DNA of 64,000 nucleotides from Oegoconia quadripuncta (taxonomy: Eukaryota; Arthropoda; Insecta; Lepidoptera; Autostichidae). Below are positions 31,901 through 41,318 of this stretch, in pieces (the stretch's first letter is position 1; every line of letters begins with the position of its first letter). A program made the translations under genes and the position numbers. The notes beneath the pieces are model-generated. The model saw nothing but the letters and a program-made list of their open reading frames with translations, ran no database searches and was not told the origin of the DNA. The stretch covers positions 5,893,001 through 5,957,000 of the forward strand of contig OX438748.1 in the NCBI GenBank assembly GCA_949316235.1, in the 5' to 3' direction.

Positions 31901-33971
31901 AATATTTAGCATTGTCCTGCTAAAGCATAAGTTGAGTTGACGGATTTATCTATCAGTTTTTAACCCTCGACGCAAAAAGAGAGGTGTTATGAGTTTGACC
32001 GCTATGTGTGTCTGTAGCTCCATAGCTGTTAAATGGGTGAACAGATTTGGATGCGCTTCTTTTATTTGAAAGCAAGTTTTCTAATGGTGGTTCTTAGACA
32101 TGTTTTGAAATTTGAAATCGGTTCAGTTGTTTTTGTTTACTCAGATTTTCTAAATTTTTAATTTATGTTCTTAATGGTAATTATTTAGTGGGCAATGAGA
32201 TTATAATCATAAACAGATAGTAAATACTAAAAGAAATTGAACTAATTAGATATGTAATTTAATTAGTCATAGGCCCGTGAATTTTACCTTAGGGCTAAGT
32301 TAAGGTAATGAGACGTCTATTGATGATCAATAATGATTATACATTTTTTGGGATAATAATAAAATGTACGAACCTCTGAATATAAATTCAAGAGGTTCGT
32401 ACATTTTTCTACGAAGCCTGGCATACCTAAAGTTCATACATAAAAAGTCGCCTTCAAAGAAACTGTATGCCATCTCTTTCCATTGAACAACTAGTCCACA
32501 CAAAGTATGTCTAAGTATGTTCTATTTTATTTCGGATTTCACTGATTTATTTATATTAATTTATGGAAACAGTAATATAATCTACGGATACATAGATCGT
32601 CTTTTAAAAAAGTTTTCAATTAATTTTATTCATATAATTAAGTATTTTTTCTAAATAATGTTAATAGTAGTACCATGGGTAAAAATATTTATCTTGGTAC
32701 TACTATTCCAGTAGATCCAGTACCAATACAATTTTATATTTTTTTAATGATGTTCCGATTGATAGAACCACAGGCAAAAAAATTACCCATGGATCGATCA
32801 GTAGAACTCGGCGATCGGACCACGGGCACTAAACGTAAAGAACAACCTATATTTTGTTGTCTATAAGTTTGTCGTAACATGCCTAGTTTAAGAAATTGAA
32901 AAATACCGAGACTGCGCATAGTAAAATACCCCGTAGTAAAATATTGGAATTTTAAGTATTAAATGATTAATTAATATATCTGATTGTTTGGTGTAGTGGT
33001 TAGAAACTCTGACTGCTATGCCAAAAGTCGCGGGTATGATGAATACAGACATTGTGTTCCCGAGATATGGATGTTTTTCATTTATTTATGTATTTAATAG
33101 CAAAAAAATATGTATTTGTGTAGTTTATCTTATTTCTTTTTATGCTTCTTATTGTTGTACAATAAAGAATATTTTGTTTGTTTGTTTATCAACCATCTGA
33201 TATCCATAACACAAGCCTATAGTTACTTAAAATAAAAAACCTTTACATTTTCAAAGTGAAATAAATCAGAAACAAAATCAATATCACTGACGACATTTTA
33301 TGAAAGAGTATTTGTTGTTTGTAATCATTTTCTCTATCAATTGACGCATGTTTCATAGGTGGCCATTAAAACGCGACTTTTTATGTACTTGCAACTTTAG
33401 GTATGCCAAAGAGGTTTAATCCTCTTTTAATATATCTACATATTTTGTGTTTTTAATTGAGACTTTTCCTAAATTCTAGGACAACAAAGCAGATTTAATA
33501 ATTAACTACTATGTAGATGATATATTAGAAAGAGTAATGAACAAATTGGATATAAACATTCCAACTTACAGTGCAGCTGATGATTTGACAAAATTGGGCG
33601 AAGTATCAATAATAGATTGGACCATAAACAGGAGAGATGTTCTTGCATTAGAGAAAATTTTCAAAGCCAAATGTAAGGGCGTTAAAAAACGACGATCTCT
33701 GATTAAAAGGAACAGTGGTGAATGCAGTTCATTTAATGCTAGAAATGGTGAAATAGACGATAGGACTAAGATAATAAAGCTAGAAGTGAAAGAAGAAAGT
33801 GTCATTGAAAACAGTGTACCAAATGGAAATGCAAAAGACACTCAAACCAGTAATTGTGAAGCAAGAGTAACAGTAACAAATAGTGATGTAAGTGATAATG
33901 TTACATGTAACAATATTAAAACAGAAACTACAGAACAAGAGACGACATATGACAGTGCCGTGATTATATGA
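28908..33971 (+). CDS. SIRT6: NAD-dependent protein deacylase sirtuin 6
   Basis: This is a nuclear class IV sirtuin that removes acetyl and acyl groups from histone H3 lysines using NAD+, acting in chromatin silencing, DNA repair and metabolism. Coding exons: 28908-28973, 29051-29178, 29844-30086, 30695-30868, 31734-31857, 33480-33971; all keep frame, 408 residues. The start [16 protein letters not shown] matches the family N-terminus. NAD-binding [20 protein letters not shown] is at ~50-69, QNIDGLH at 113-119, and catalytic His133 is in ELHGN. Zinc cysteines are C141, C144, C166 and C176, with an extra C161. [14 protein letters not shown] and NLQPTKH complete the Rossmann fold. Residues ~290-408 are a charged, low-complexity tail with a KKRRSLIKR nuclear-localisation-like patch, longer than the human tail. 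The first intron begins GC, not GT (CCAGAG|gcaagt); the nearby GT at 28,953 would break the frame. Confidence 0.96.
29508..29755 (+). repeat. Decayed 5S-derived SINE relative
   Basis: 'gcgaccactagtggcttttt' corresponds to the sequence just after the 5S-like core in the 2.6-kb copy ('gtaactactagtcgcatttt'), and 'cctgattgctttcaattaaa' to its body. The tail 'gaagaggctatgcctcaaga' is a diverged version of 'gaggaggctgtgtcccaaca'. It is in SIRT6 intron 2. Confidence 0.4.
31164..31189 (+). repeat. Poly(A) tract of 26 bases
   Basis: It is an uninterrupted A run in SIRT6 intron 4. It may be the tail of a retroposed sequence, but no clear body was seen upstream. Confidence 0.7.
31289..31619. mobile_element. 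hAT-like MITE in SIRT6 intron
   Basis: The termini CAGTATTTCCCAAAGTGTGG and GAAGTTTGGGAAACACTG are imperfect inverted repeats of the 'TTTCCCAAA' type common in hAT elements. The flanking octamers ttctagct (31,281-31,288) and ctctagct (31,620-31,627) differ by one base, a slightly decayed 8-bp duplication. It is 331 bp and non-coding, in intron 4. Confidence 0.7.
31960..32160 (+). repeat. Repeat family D
   Basis: 'ttttaaccctcgacgcaaaa' and 'gaccgctatgtgtgtctgta' match the 12.6-kb copy. The 3' part includes 'gaaatcggttcagttgtttt'. It is in SIRT6 intron 5. Confidence 0.45.
32290..33410. repeat. Inverted-repeat pair and hairpin in SIRT6 intron 5
   Basis: A hairpin at 32,361-32,406 pairs 'aatgtacgaacctct' with 'agaggttcgtacatt'. 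'ggcatacctaaagttcatac' (32,418) returns inverted at 33,376-33,408 ('aactttaggtatgcc'). They may be the ends of one composite element; a family B SINE lies between them at 32,983-33,225. Confidence 0.4.
32983..33225 (+). repeat. tRNA-derived SINE (family B)
   Basis: 'gtttggtgtagtggttagaa' starts the tRNA-like head, whose B-box is degraded. The body includes 'gtacaataaagaatattttg', shared with the 53.6-54.1 kb copy. Confidence 0.55.
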
Positions 33972-34137
33972 ACAGTAATTGTAGTGTGAAATGAACAAAT
34001 AATTATAAGGTTGCATTTTAAGGTATTGGCTTACCCAATACTACTTATCTTTTTTCTACAATCATCATGGATCTCAAAGGAAAAAACAACATTATAATAA
34101 ACAATTTATTTAAATTAAATTGGATTTTCTTATATAC

Positions 34138-34143
34138 AATAAA
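34138..34143 (+). terminator. Poly(A) signal AATAAA after SIRT6
   Basis: AATAAA lies 167 bases after the stop; another is at 34,096-34,101. Either could serve SIRT6. No downstream GU-rich element is obvious. Confidence 0.5.
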
Positions 34144-34609
34144 TTCTCACATTAGTCTTTGGTTTGACAATGGACTCTAGTAAAAAAAATTAATAGAAAA
34201 GTATAAAACTACATGTAAAACGAATACAGTACAAAAATATACCATAAATTATAATTTTGACACAATAAGCTACAATGACTCGTTAATTAACAAAAGTACC
34301 AGATTCATGCGACTTGTCCTACTTAATTATTTATTATACCCATGAACTGGCAATTATTATGTAATTTAACTAGTTGATGTACCTAATGAATGATATACGA
34401 TAAATAAATTAGATGTCAATCCAATTGCCGGGGTAGAATACCGCACACTGAATCAAACGTGATTTACTTATCTGCCTGTAGTAGTAGATTCATTCTAGAT
34501 TTCAATGTATGGGCAAGACGGAATTTATAATTTTCTTTTACTGCTGCTGTGTTATACCTATAAGTGAGTACATTAAAATACACAAAATCCCCCCCCTTCA
34601 TTTTTAGAA

Positions 34610-35062
34610 TGGTTTACTTTGTATGGGTAATCGAAAATTTGTTGATTGAATTCGACTAGTTTTTTTTTATGCACAACGGGTTGGTACTTGACCTCAGTCA
34701 CACCTGATGTTAAGTGAAGATGAGGTCGAAGGTGGAAACGTACGAAACCCCAAAACATTTGGGTGACTGACTATCTTATCTTTGACAACCGGAATACAAC
34801 GATGCTATTATAACATTGCTTCTTGGCGGCAGATTTAGATAAGATGGTGGTAGCTAGCCAGGCGGACATTTAAAATGCCTTACACCAACCAAACCGAGTA
34901 CTTAAAACATGTATCCCGCTGGGGATCGAACCCGCGACCTCCGGAATCGTAAACCCAATGATGTTTACATTGAGCCACGGAGACGGACTATGATTCCTTG
35001 GGGAAAATAGTTTGTAATCAGCAATGGCGTCACCAGTAAAACAGGAATTACACGAATTAAAT
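34610..35062. repeat. Family E element split by a SINE
   Basis: The left piece runs to 34,659 ('gattgaattcgactag') and the right piece resumes at 34,985 ('gactatgattccttgggg'), ending 'aggaattacacgaattaaat'. Joining them restores the order seen in other copies. The repeated 'gacta' at the break is a short target duplication of the inserted family A SINE. Confidence 0.6.
34660..34987 (-). repeat. tRNA-derived SINE (family A), minus strand
   Basis: It is nearly full length: the A-tail complement at 34,660 and the tRNA-like head at about 34,915-34,987 ('ctggggatcgaacccgcgac', 'tttacattgagccacggaga'). It is inserted into a family E element. Confidence 0.7.
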
Positions 35063-35074
35063 CTCACCCAGTAT

Positions 35075-35405
35075 AAGCCTTTCCGGAAACTGGCATAATC
35101 GGAGGCTGAAAGTCATCAAACCTACGTGCGAGACGATTCGTGATTACCCTAGAAAACAGCTTGTAGACAAGGCTTAAAAGCGATATGAAAAGCTTCTGAA
35201 GGACTACCTTTGAAAACCCGCTGGCACCCCCTGTTGCCAGTTCACCTTGTGAATTGGTCTTATTGGGAATCAAGAACTTAAGGTTCCACCGCTTTCAGAA
35301 GCTCCGCAGTGATTTCGTCATCGCCAGGCGTCTTCTTGTCGTTCAGCTGTTTCAGGGCCATCCGTATAGGCTGATGTCCGGAATATCCTCGATACCTATA
35401 GTGCC
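35075..35405 (-). pseudogene. RTE-type reverse transcriptase fragment
   Basis: On the minus strand, frames read ALKQLNDKKTPGDDEITAEL and then SLLSLVYKLFSRVITNRLA followed by RRFDDFQPP. These are the consecutive early RT motifs of RTE LINEs. A stop (after LLKAVEP) and frame breaks separate them, so it is a dead fragment. It lies in the convergent intergenic region. Confidence 0.7.
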
Positions 35406-35409
35406 GGGA

Positions 35410-37450
35410 CAGCTTAGCTCGTGATAATTAGCTTGTTATAAATTTGCAGTGAACTTTGACGCACCATAGCATGGAAACTATAACTCGTTTCAAAATTAAT
35501 GTAAGTACGACTTTTAATGTACTCAAATAAAGGTATAACACAGGAACTATTTTAAAAAAATATAAATTTTGCCACTAAAACATCTAGAATGAATATATTA
35601 ATATGTACACATTGTCTACAAATTCTACTTAAAAACAGCAAATAAATCAATTTTAGATAAAACACCGTTGTACTTCTGTTTACCGCCACCAATTACATTG
35701 ACATGGACAAAATGCAGGAGTAAGGCCTAGCGCAGATGACCGGTTTTAATCGATCCGGCACAAAATCGGGCACAAATCGGCGGCAGATTTAAAACGGTTG
35801 TCTACGAAAGGCCTAAAGAAATCAGGCCACCTAAAGTTAACATTGGGGTTTACGGATGTGATTTCAGTTCAATTTTCCTTTATAAAAAAATATGCATCTA
35901 TGAGATGTTCCTCTAATATAATATGCTCCTTGTAACTTTTACGACCTCAAGAGTAAATGGTCACCTACAATAAGTTATTTACTTTAAAACGATTTTAACG
36001 CAGTTCAGGGGTTCTATTACATCATTTCATCGTTTTCGTCGTCGGTTACGTTCTGACATGTGATTGGCTGACTCATCGCTCGCTCGGTGATTTGACGGTT
36101 TCTCATTGGTCAACGTAATCGATGACGATACTGATAATTTAAGGGCTGTTCTCTGTTCCGCAAAAGCATCATCTCATCAGGTTTATCATATCATAAAAAG
36201 TCGCCTGATATGCAAACACGCATAATATCATCATTATAATTAAGATGGTTTATTCTGAGCAGTGGATAAATTAAGATTTCTTTTTAAATATAGAATAAAT
36301 CATAAAAATCGCTCTGATCTGCAATCGAGAAGCCTAAAAAGCTAATTATAAGTAATACATAAATAGCTTTACAGTTATTTTCGAGCAATTCTAAAAATTC
36401 TAATTTCAAACGACCACTGGACGGAATAAACCCTCTTAAGCACACATAGTAAATGTTGTTCAGTGTGGTGGATTAAATAACTAATCTACCCCTTACATAT
36501 TATCAGCTAATTTTATTACATCTTATAATGTTCAATTTATATAGAAGTCTTTGTTAATGTCGTCAGATGGCCCGATCTGTTTGCGGTTACATTTAATAAG
36601 GCCCCTATTTAGTGACATCTTGACTTAATCAAACTTAGCACCGACCAACAGGACAGGGACGTAGTCAGGATTTTATTGGGGGAAAAGACAAGAAAACTAG
36701 TAATTTACATGCTTTCACGCTCTTTCTACTTGCGTTACGTTTTATTAACTCATTCATACACCGCTTTCGCTGTGTTCCGAGTCACTAAACGAGCGAAGTT
36801 GTTTAAAACTATTTACTTTTCGCTTCGGAAGCACTTACCCATACCCTATGTGTAAAGAAAAATAATAGTAATCACATATGAGGTCGCACGCAGCTGAGGC
36901 GTGTCATCTAGATATGGCGGCAAGATGCCGGAAAAGTTTGTTTTCTTGTGTCTCAAGTCAGTAATTTATATCTGTGTCTACATAGAACATTCTCACATCT
37001 CAGACCTCCGAGCTCAGTTTTGACAGTACTCTCGCCTATTACCACGGCAGAGAACAATGCTGTGGTACCGTTATGCTATGCCCATATCCTGCTACCCCCG
37101 CCCATACCTGACCTAGTACTAGGAGCCTTATATCATAAACGCTGTTACCTGGAATGCAATGAGCATTATGAGAGGTAGGACTAAATTATCCACTTGCTCC
37201 GTTCTCGCTTCGACGTATCCCACTACAGTAGCCGCCACTATCGTGCGTAGCAGAGCGTATCTCGAGTCCAATAGGTCTGAATAATATAAAATAGGAATAT
37301 AATCGATCGTAATAAGTAAGCAATTATAATGCAGTGTTATTCCAGGACGTTATTCGTAATAGGGTGATAGTTGAAGCCATTTAGCACATTGTAAACCAAA
37401 TCTTTCTTAGTACAAAATACTACGGTATTCAAAATATTCCAGTCTACGAG
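35410..37450. other. Intergenic DNA between SIRT6 and DOLK
   Basis: No gene was recognised here on either strand. I looked for the missing DOLK C-terminal exon and did not find it. A MITE at 36,010-36,150 is the only element identified. Confidence 0.4.
36010..36150. repeat. MITE family G
   Basis: 'gggttctattacatcatttc', 'gtgatttgacggtttctcat' and 'tggtcaacgtaatcgatgac' match the element inserted in a SINE at 62,171-62,377. Confidence 0.45.
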
Positions 37451-37454
37451 GACT

Positions 37455-37575
37455 GACGCGATAAACGTTTTTGTCCCGCGAGATATTTGTCCTGCTCATT
37501 CGCTTGAACGTAATATACAACTATCCCACTCTCACTCCTACGTAGCGCGCGACAAACGATGTCATGCTACGCAGG
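37455..37575 (+). repeat. Interspersed repeat, two copies in window
   Basis: 'tcctgctcattcgcttgaac', 'actctcactcctacgtagcg' and 'cgcgacaaacgatgtcatgc' recur at 61,120-61,275 in the same order. It is non-coding. Confidence 0.45.
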
Positions 37576-37908
37576 CTGGTTTTATTTGTATAGATAAAGT
37601 AAAAAACGAAAGTACACAGTAATAATACAGAAAAATTACATTTTCAGAGATTTTACCTTCCACTTTTATATCCAAATAAAGTACAACATTTGCTTCAACC
37701 TTCCTAATACCCCATCTTATACAGGGTGAATTTCAATTCGTGTAAATCCCATTAACACGTTCCGGGACACAACCCGCCTCTAGACGTTATAACAATAAAA
37801 CTTTTATTGCGTCTGATACGTGTTACGCCACTCTTTATTACGAACAATTTTCCCCAAGCAACCATTGTCGAATTGAATCAAAAAATTTCCGATTATATAA
37901 ACCAGTTT

Positions 37909-38455
37909 GAAACCAGCTTTAGAATAGAATTCCAAAAATTTTCACAATTTCCGATTATCCATACAAAGTATAAACCATTCTGAAACCAGCTTTAGAATGG
38001 AATTCCAACAATTTTCACAATTTCCGATTATCGATACAAAGTATAAACCATTCTGAAACCAGCTTCAGAATGGAATTCCAACAATTTTCACAATTTCCGA
38101 CTATCGATACAAAATATAAACCATTCTGAAACCAGCTTTAGAATAGAATTCCAACAATTTTCACAATTTCCGATTATCGATACAAAGTATAAACCATTCT
38201 GAAACCAGATTTAGAATGGAATTCCAACAATTTTCACAATTTCCGATTATCCATACAAAGTATAAACCATTCTGAAACCAGCTTTAGAATGGAATTCCAA
38301 CAATTTTCACAATTTCCGATTATCGATACAAAGTATAAACCATTCTGAAACCAGCTTTAGAATGGAATTCCAACAATTTTCACAATTTCCGACTATCGAT
38401 ACAAAATATAAATCATTCTGAAACCAGCTTTAGAATAGAATTTAATAATTAAGCG
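37909..38455. repeat. 73-bp tandem repeat array, left block
   Basis: Seven full units start at 37,909, 37,982, 38,055, 38,128, 38,201, 38,274 and 38,347; an eighth, truncated unit starts at 38,420. The unit core is 'gaaaccagctttagaatgga' ... 'ttcacaatttccgattatcg'. Diagnostic bases show a four-unit higher order: tagaatgg/gattatcg, then gactatcg/aaaat, then tagaatag, then agattta. Confidence 0.9.
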
Positions 38456-38672
38456 AGCTTACCTATAAGCGAAGCTTGATTCTAATTATATTGTCATCTC
38501 GCCGAGGGATCAAGATTCACTATCGACAATCGACTAATCATAGAGTCGATATAGAAAACGGGCACATCCCTAGTACCTCATCCCAACCCTAGTGAACGAA
38601 CGCCATTCTGTGAAAAAGTGTCGGACTTCACTCTACGTTCGCGATAGAAAATAATAGGAAAAACGAAGAAAA

Positions 38673-40112
38673 ATGTCGAAAAGAAGATCGGAAGAGGAAG
38701 AAAACATTAGAAGGAAGCTGAAGAAGTACGAAGAGGAGTTGAGAGCTCCGCAACGATCACCTCCGCATAGCGATGAAGGTAAGCACGTGGTGCCTTGGCT
38801 GGCTATGAGAAATTAAATTTCATCCTGCCTTATTTCCGTCGTTATTGGGAAACATTGGGAGTCCCACGACGTGCTATCCGCTTGTGTTGACACACCATGG
38901 CATTTTATTGCTTATAGGTCTCACAGCGTGCTAACCATTTTTTGGTACAAATTAACACCACGTGCTTTGTTCTAACCAATTAAACATGCCTACTTTGGCC
39001 TGTGTTGACACTAAGCTACTCACCCCCCTCGGTCTTGGTGTTACAGCGCCGCTTTCAAGTAGTCACTAAATCTCAACCATGTTCCGTTTCAAGGAAGGGG
39101 GGGGGGGGGGGGGGGGAGCGAATATCGCTCGCAGGGGCAGTCGCTACGAGCAAGAAATCTCTATTCTGATTCTCCATTTTCAGATACCGAGATATCTCCG
39201 TCGCCGAACCTGCCAATGGCGGACCCATATGATCCAGATTTCGAAAGCCAGGATGAAGAGGATGACCCCGTACTCATTATAGTAAAATCAGAGGATGAGG
39301 AGACTGTTACCTGTCCCACTGACAATTTCCATGAGGTAAAAGAGTGCGAACCCACTAATTCAAAGATAGATCCCGAGATCCTAAATATCCTGGGGGAGGT
39401 GGGGGACAAGCCTAAGACTGGGAACGCTTTACATCCAGAGTTGTCCCAAAGGTTCTCCTTTATAATAAAAAATGGCCTCAAAAAGGATTTGTTAAAGGAT
39501 ATTACAGAAAAATATCTTTCACCCGAAAACTGCAACCTAGAGCCACCTAAGCTCAACACAGAAGTAGCAGCCGCTATACCACCAGGCCTGGTTGTCCGAG
39601 ATAACCGTATGAAGGACAAACAAACATTTCTTAAAACAGCGATATCAGCAATCGGGGAAATATTAACTCACAAGATAAACATTGGTGGCGAAAAAGAACT
39701 TAGTGACATAAGGAAACTGACAGATGCATGTAGAATCCTTTGCCACCTCTATTTTGTTGAATCTATGACTAGACGCAAAGTTCTTTTACCTTCACTAGCC
39801 CGCAATGTCCAGGCTGTAATTAAAGAGCAACCCATAGGGGATTGCCTATTTGGAAGGAGCCTCTCCGATAAAGTGAAGGCAGCCAAGGCAGTAGAACGTT
39901 CTGCCAGGGAGTTGAAATCGCAGCCAACTACTAAGGTATCCCAGAGGAGTGCATCAAAAAACTCCAGACCTGCTCTCCGCCCACTAACCAATTACAATTA
40001 CAAGAAACAGCAACCACCAGGTCAACAGCAGCAGTCTGCACAGCGGAGAGCAAACACAAACAGGACACCAGCCCGTGCACAACGCCCTCCTCATCAGTCA
40101 AGTCGCCGCTAG
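38673..40112 (+). mobile_element. DIRS-like retrotransposon ORF1 (gag-like)
   Basis: A 298-residue open frame (39,216-40,112) extends upstream through an apparent intron. Exon 38673-38778 (MSKRRSEEEENIRRKLKKYE) joins exon 39184-40112 in frame via a consensus donor (GAAG|gtaagc) and acceptor (ttttcag), giving 344 residues. The protein has an acidic start, a central region with GLKKDLLKDITEKYLSPENC and LEPPKLNTEVAAAIPPGLV, and a basic Gln/Arg tail (RTPARAQRPPHQSSRR), typical of DIRS-type Gag. The intron contains a run of 20 G (39,097-39,116). No stop interrupts it, so the copy is fairly young. Confidence 0.65.
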
Positions 40113-40547
40113 ACTCTCTACAGGTACAAACATCTGACAGTTTACCTCATGCAGGACGGTTGGCTCATTTCTATGATAACTGGTTGTTACTTACATCTGA
40201 TTGTTTTGTGCTAGACTGTATCAAAGGGTATCGGTTACCATTTTTTCAGCCTGTATTTCAACAAAATCCACCTCTTAACGATAACTTATCTCACAAGGAA
40301 ATCAATAACATTTACCTCTGTATTGAAGAACTCATGGATCAGGGGGTTGTAAAAACTGTGAAAGCTTCTAGGGGTCAGTTTCTTTCACCTATTTTCTTGA
40401 TTAAAAAGCCAGATGGATCAGATAGATTTATTCTAAATTTAAGGGCCCTTAACAAGTTTATCAACACTGTTCATTTCAAGTTAGAGGACATAAGAACAGC
40501 AATTAAGTTGGTGAGACCTGACTTCTACATGGGAAAAATTGATTTAA
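40113..40547 (+). mobile_element. DIRS-like reverse transcriptase ORF2, 3'-truncated
   Basis: It overlaps the end of ORF1 in another frame, as DIRS ORFs do (frame open upstream of the TAG at 40,112). It reads AGRLAHFYDNWLLLTSDCFV, IKGYRLPFFQPVFQQNPP, QFLSPIFLIKKPDGSDRFIL and NLRALNKFI, then HFKLEDIRTAIKLVRPDF. These are the first RT motifs of the DIRS clade. It stops at GKIDLT, where 73-bp array sequence begins at about 40,546-40,549. The RT active site, RNase H and tyrosine recombinase are missing. Confidence 0.75.
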
Positions 40548-40885
40548 CCAGCTTTAGAATGGAATTCCAACAATTTTCACAATTTCCGATTATCGATACA
40601 AAGTATAAACCATTCTGAAACCAGCTTTAGAATGGAATTCCAACAATTTTCACAATTTCCGACTATCGATACAAAATATAAACCATTCTGAAACCAGCTT
40701 TAGAATAGAATTCCAACAATTTTCACAATTTCCGATTATCGATATAAAGTATAAACCATTCTGAAACCAGATTTAGAATGAAATTCCAACAATTTTCACA
40801 ATTTCCGATTATCGATACAAAGTATAAACCATTCTGAAACCAGCTTTAGAATGGAATTCCAACAATTTTCGGCTGAATTCCTAGT
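40544..40885. repeat. 73-bp tandem repeat array, right block
   Basis: Units start at about 40,544, 40,617, 40,690, 40,763 and 40,836; the last grades into normal family E sequence ('ttttcggctgaattc'). The first unit is of the type of left units 2 and 6, not the type expected after the truncated eighth unit. Confidence 0.9.
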
Positions 40886-41318
40886 GGAAAGTTTTTTATA
40901 ATTAGGAGTGGAGTCACCAGTAAACCGGAATTACACGAATTAAATTTACAATTATTTATTTTTGTAGGAGGAAAACTAAGCCTGTCGTTCTCCTTTCAAC
41001 ATACTTGTACAAAAAATTCAGTTAAATGTCTTATAGGAATATCTAGTGGAAAGAAGGGCCAGACTGAAAAAGGGAACACTGATATGATTATGTCACTACT
41101 TGTAATTCATCTAAGTGAAATCCAGCTGCTGATTTCCTGGAGAACATCAGTCCCTAATGTTGAGAAATTTTAGTTCAATTGTATAAAGAGAAGCAGGTTT
41201 TTATAAATTAATCGATCGAAAAGAGATCATACTTTTCGTTGTCTAACGTGTCAATCCATTTTACCAAGATTTGACCTTATAATAATAAAGGAAGGAATTA
41301 AAAAGTATATTTTATTAC

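Larger units (their letters stand above)
37728..40950. repeat. Composite: family E element with tandem array and DIRS insert
   Basis: The outer ends are those of family E: 'cagggtgaatttcaattcgt' at the left and 'ggaattacacgaattaaatt' at the right. Between them lie a 73-bp tandem array (left block), a DIRS-like retrotransposon lacking its 3' part, and a second block of the array. Confidence 0.7.

Noticed and set aside
37909..38455. CRISPR-like array
   Set aside because: The 73-bp units are head to tail with no unique spacers, and the genome is eukaryotic.
40990..41225. Candidate last exon of DOLK (two acceptor-like sites on the minus strand)
   Set aside because: Both were translated in the required phase; they give short peptides ending in stops with no likeness to the DOLK C-terminus.
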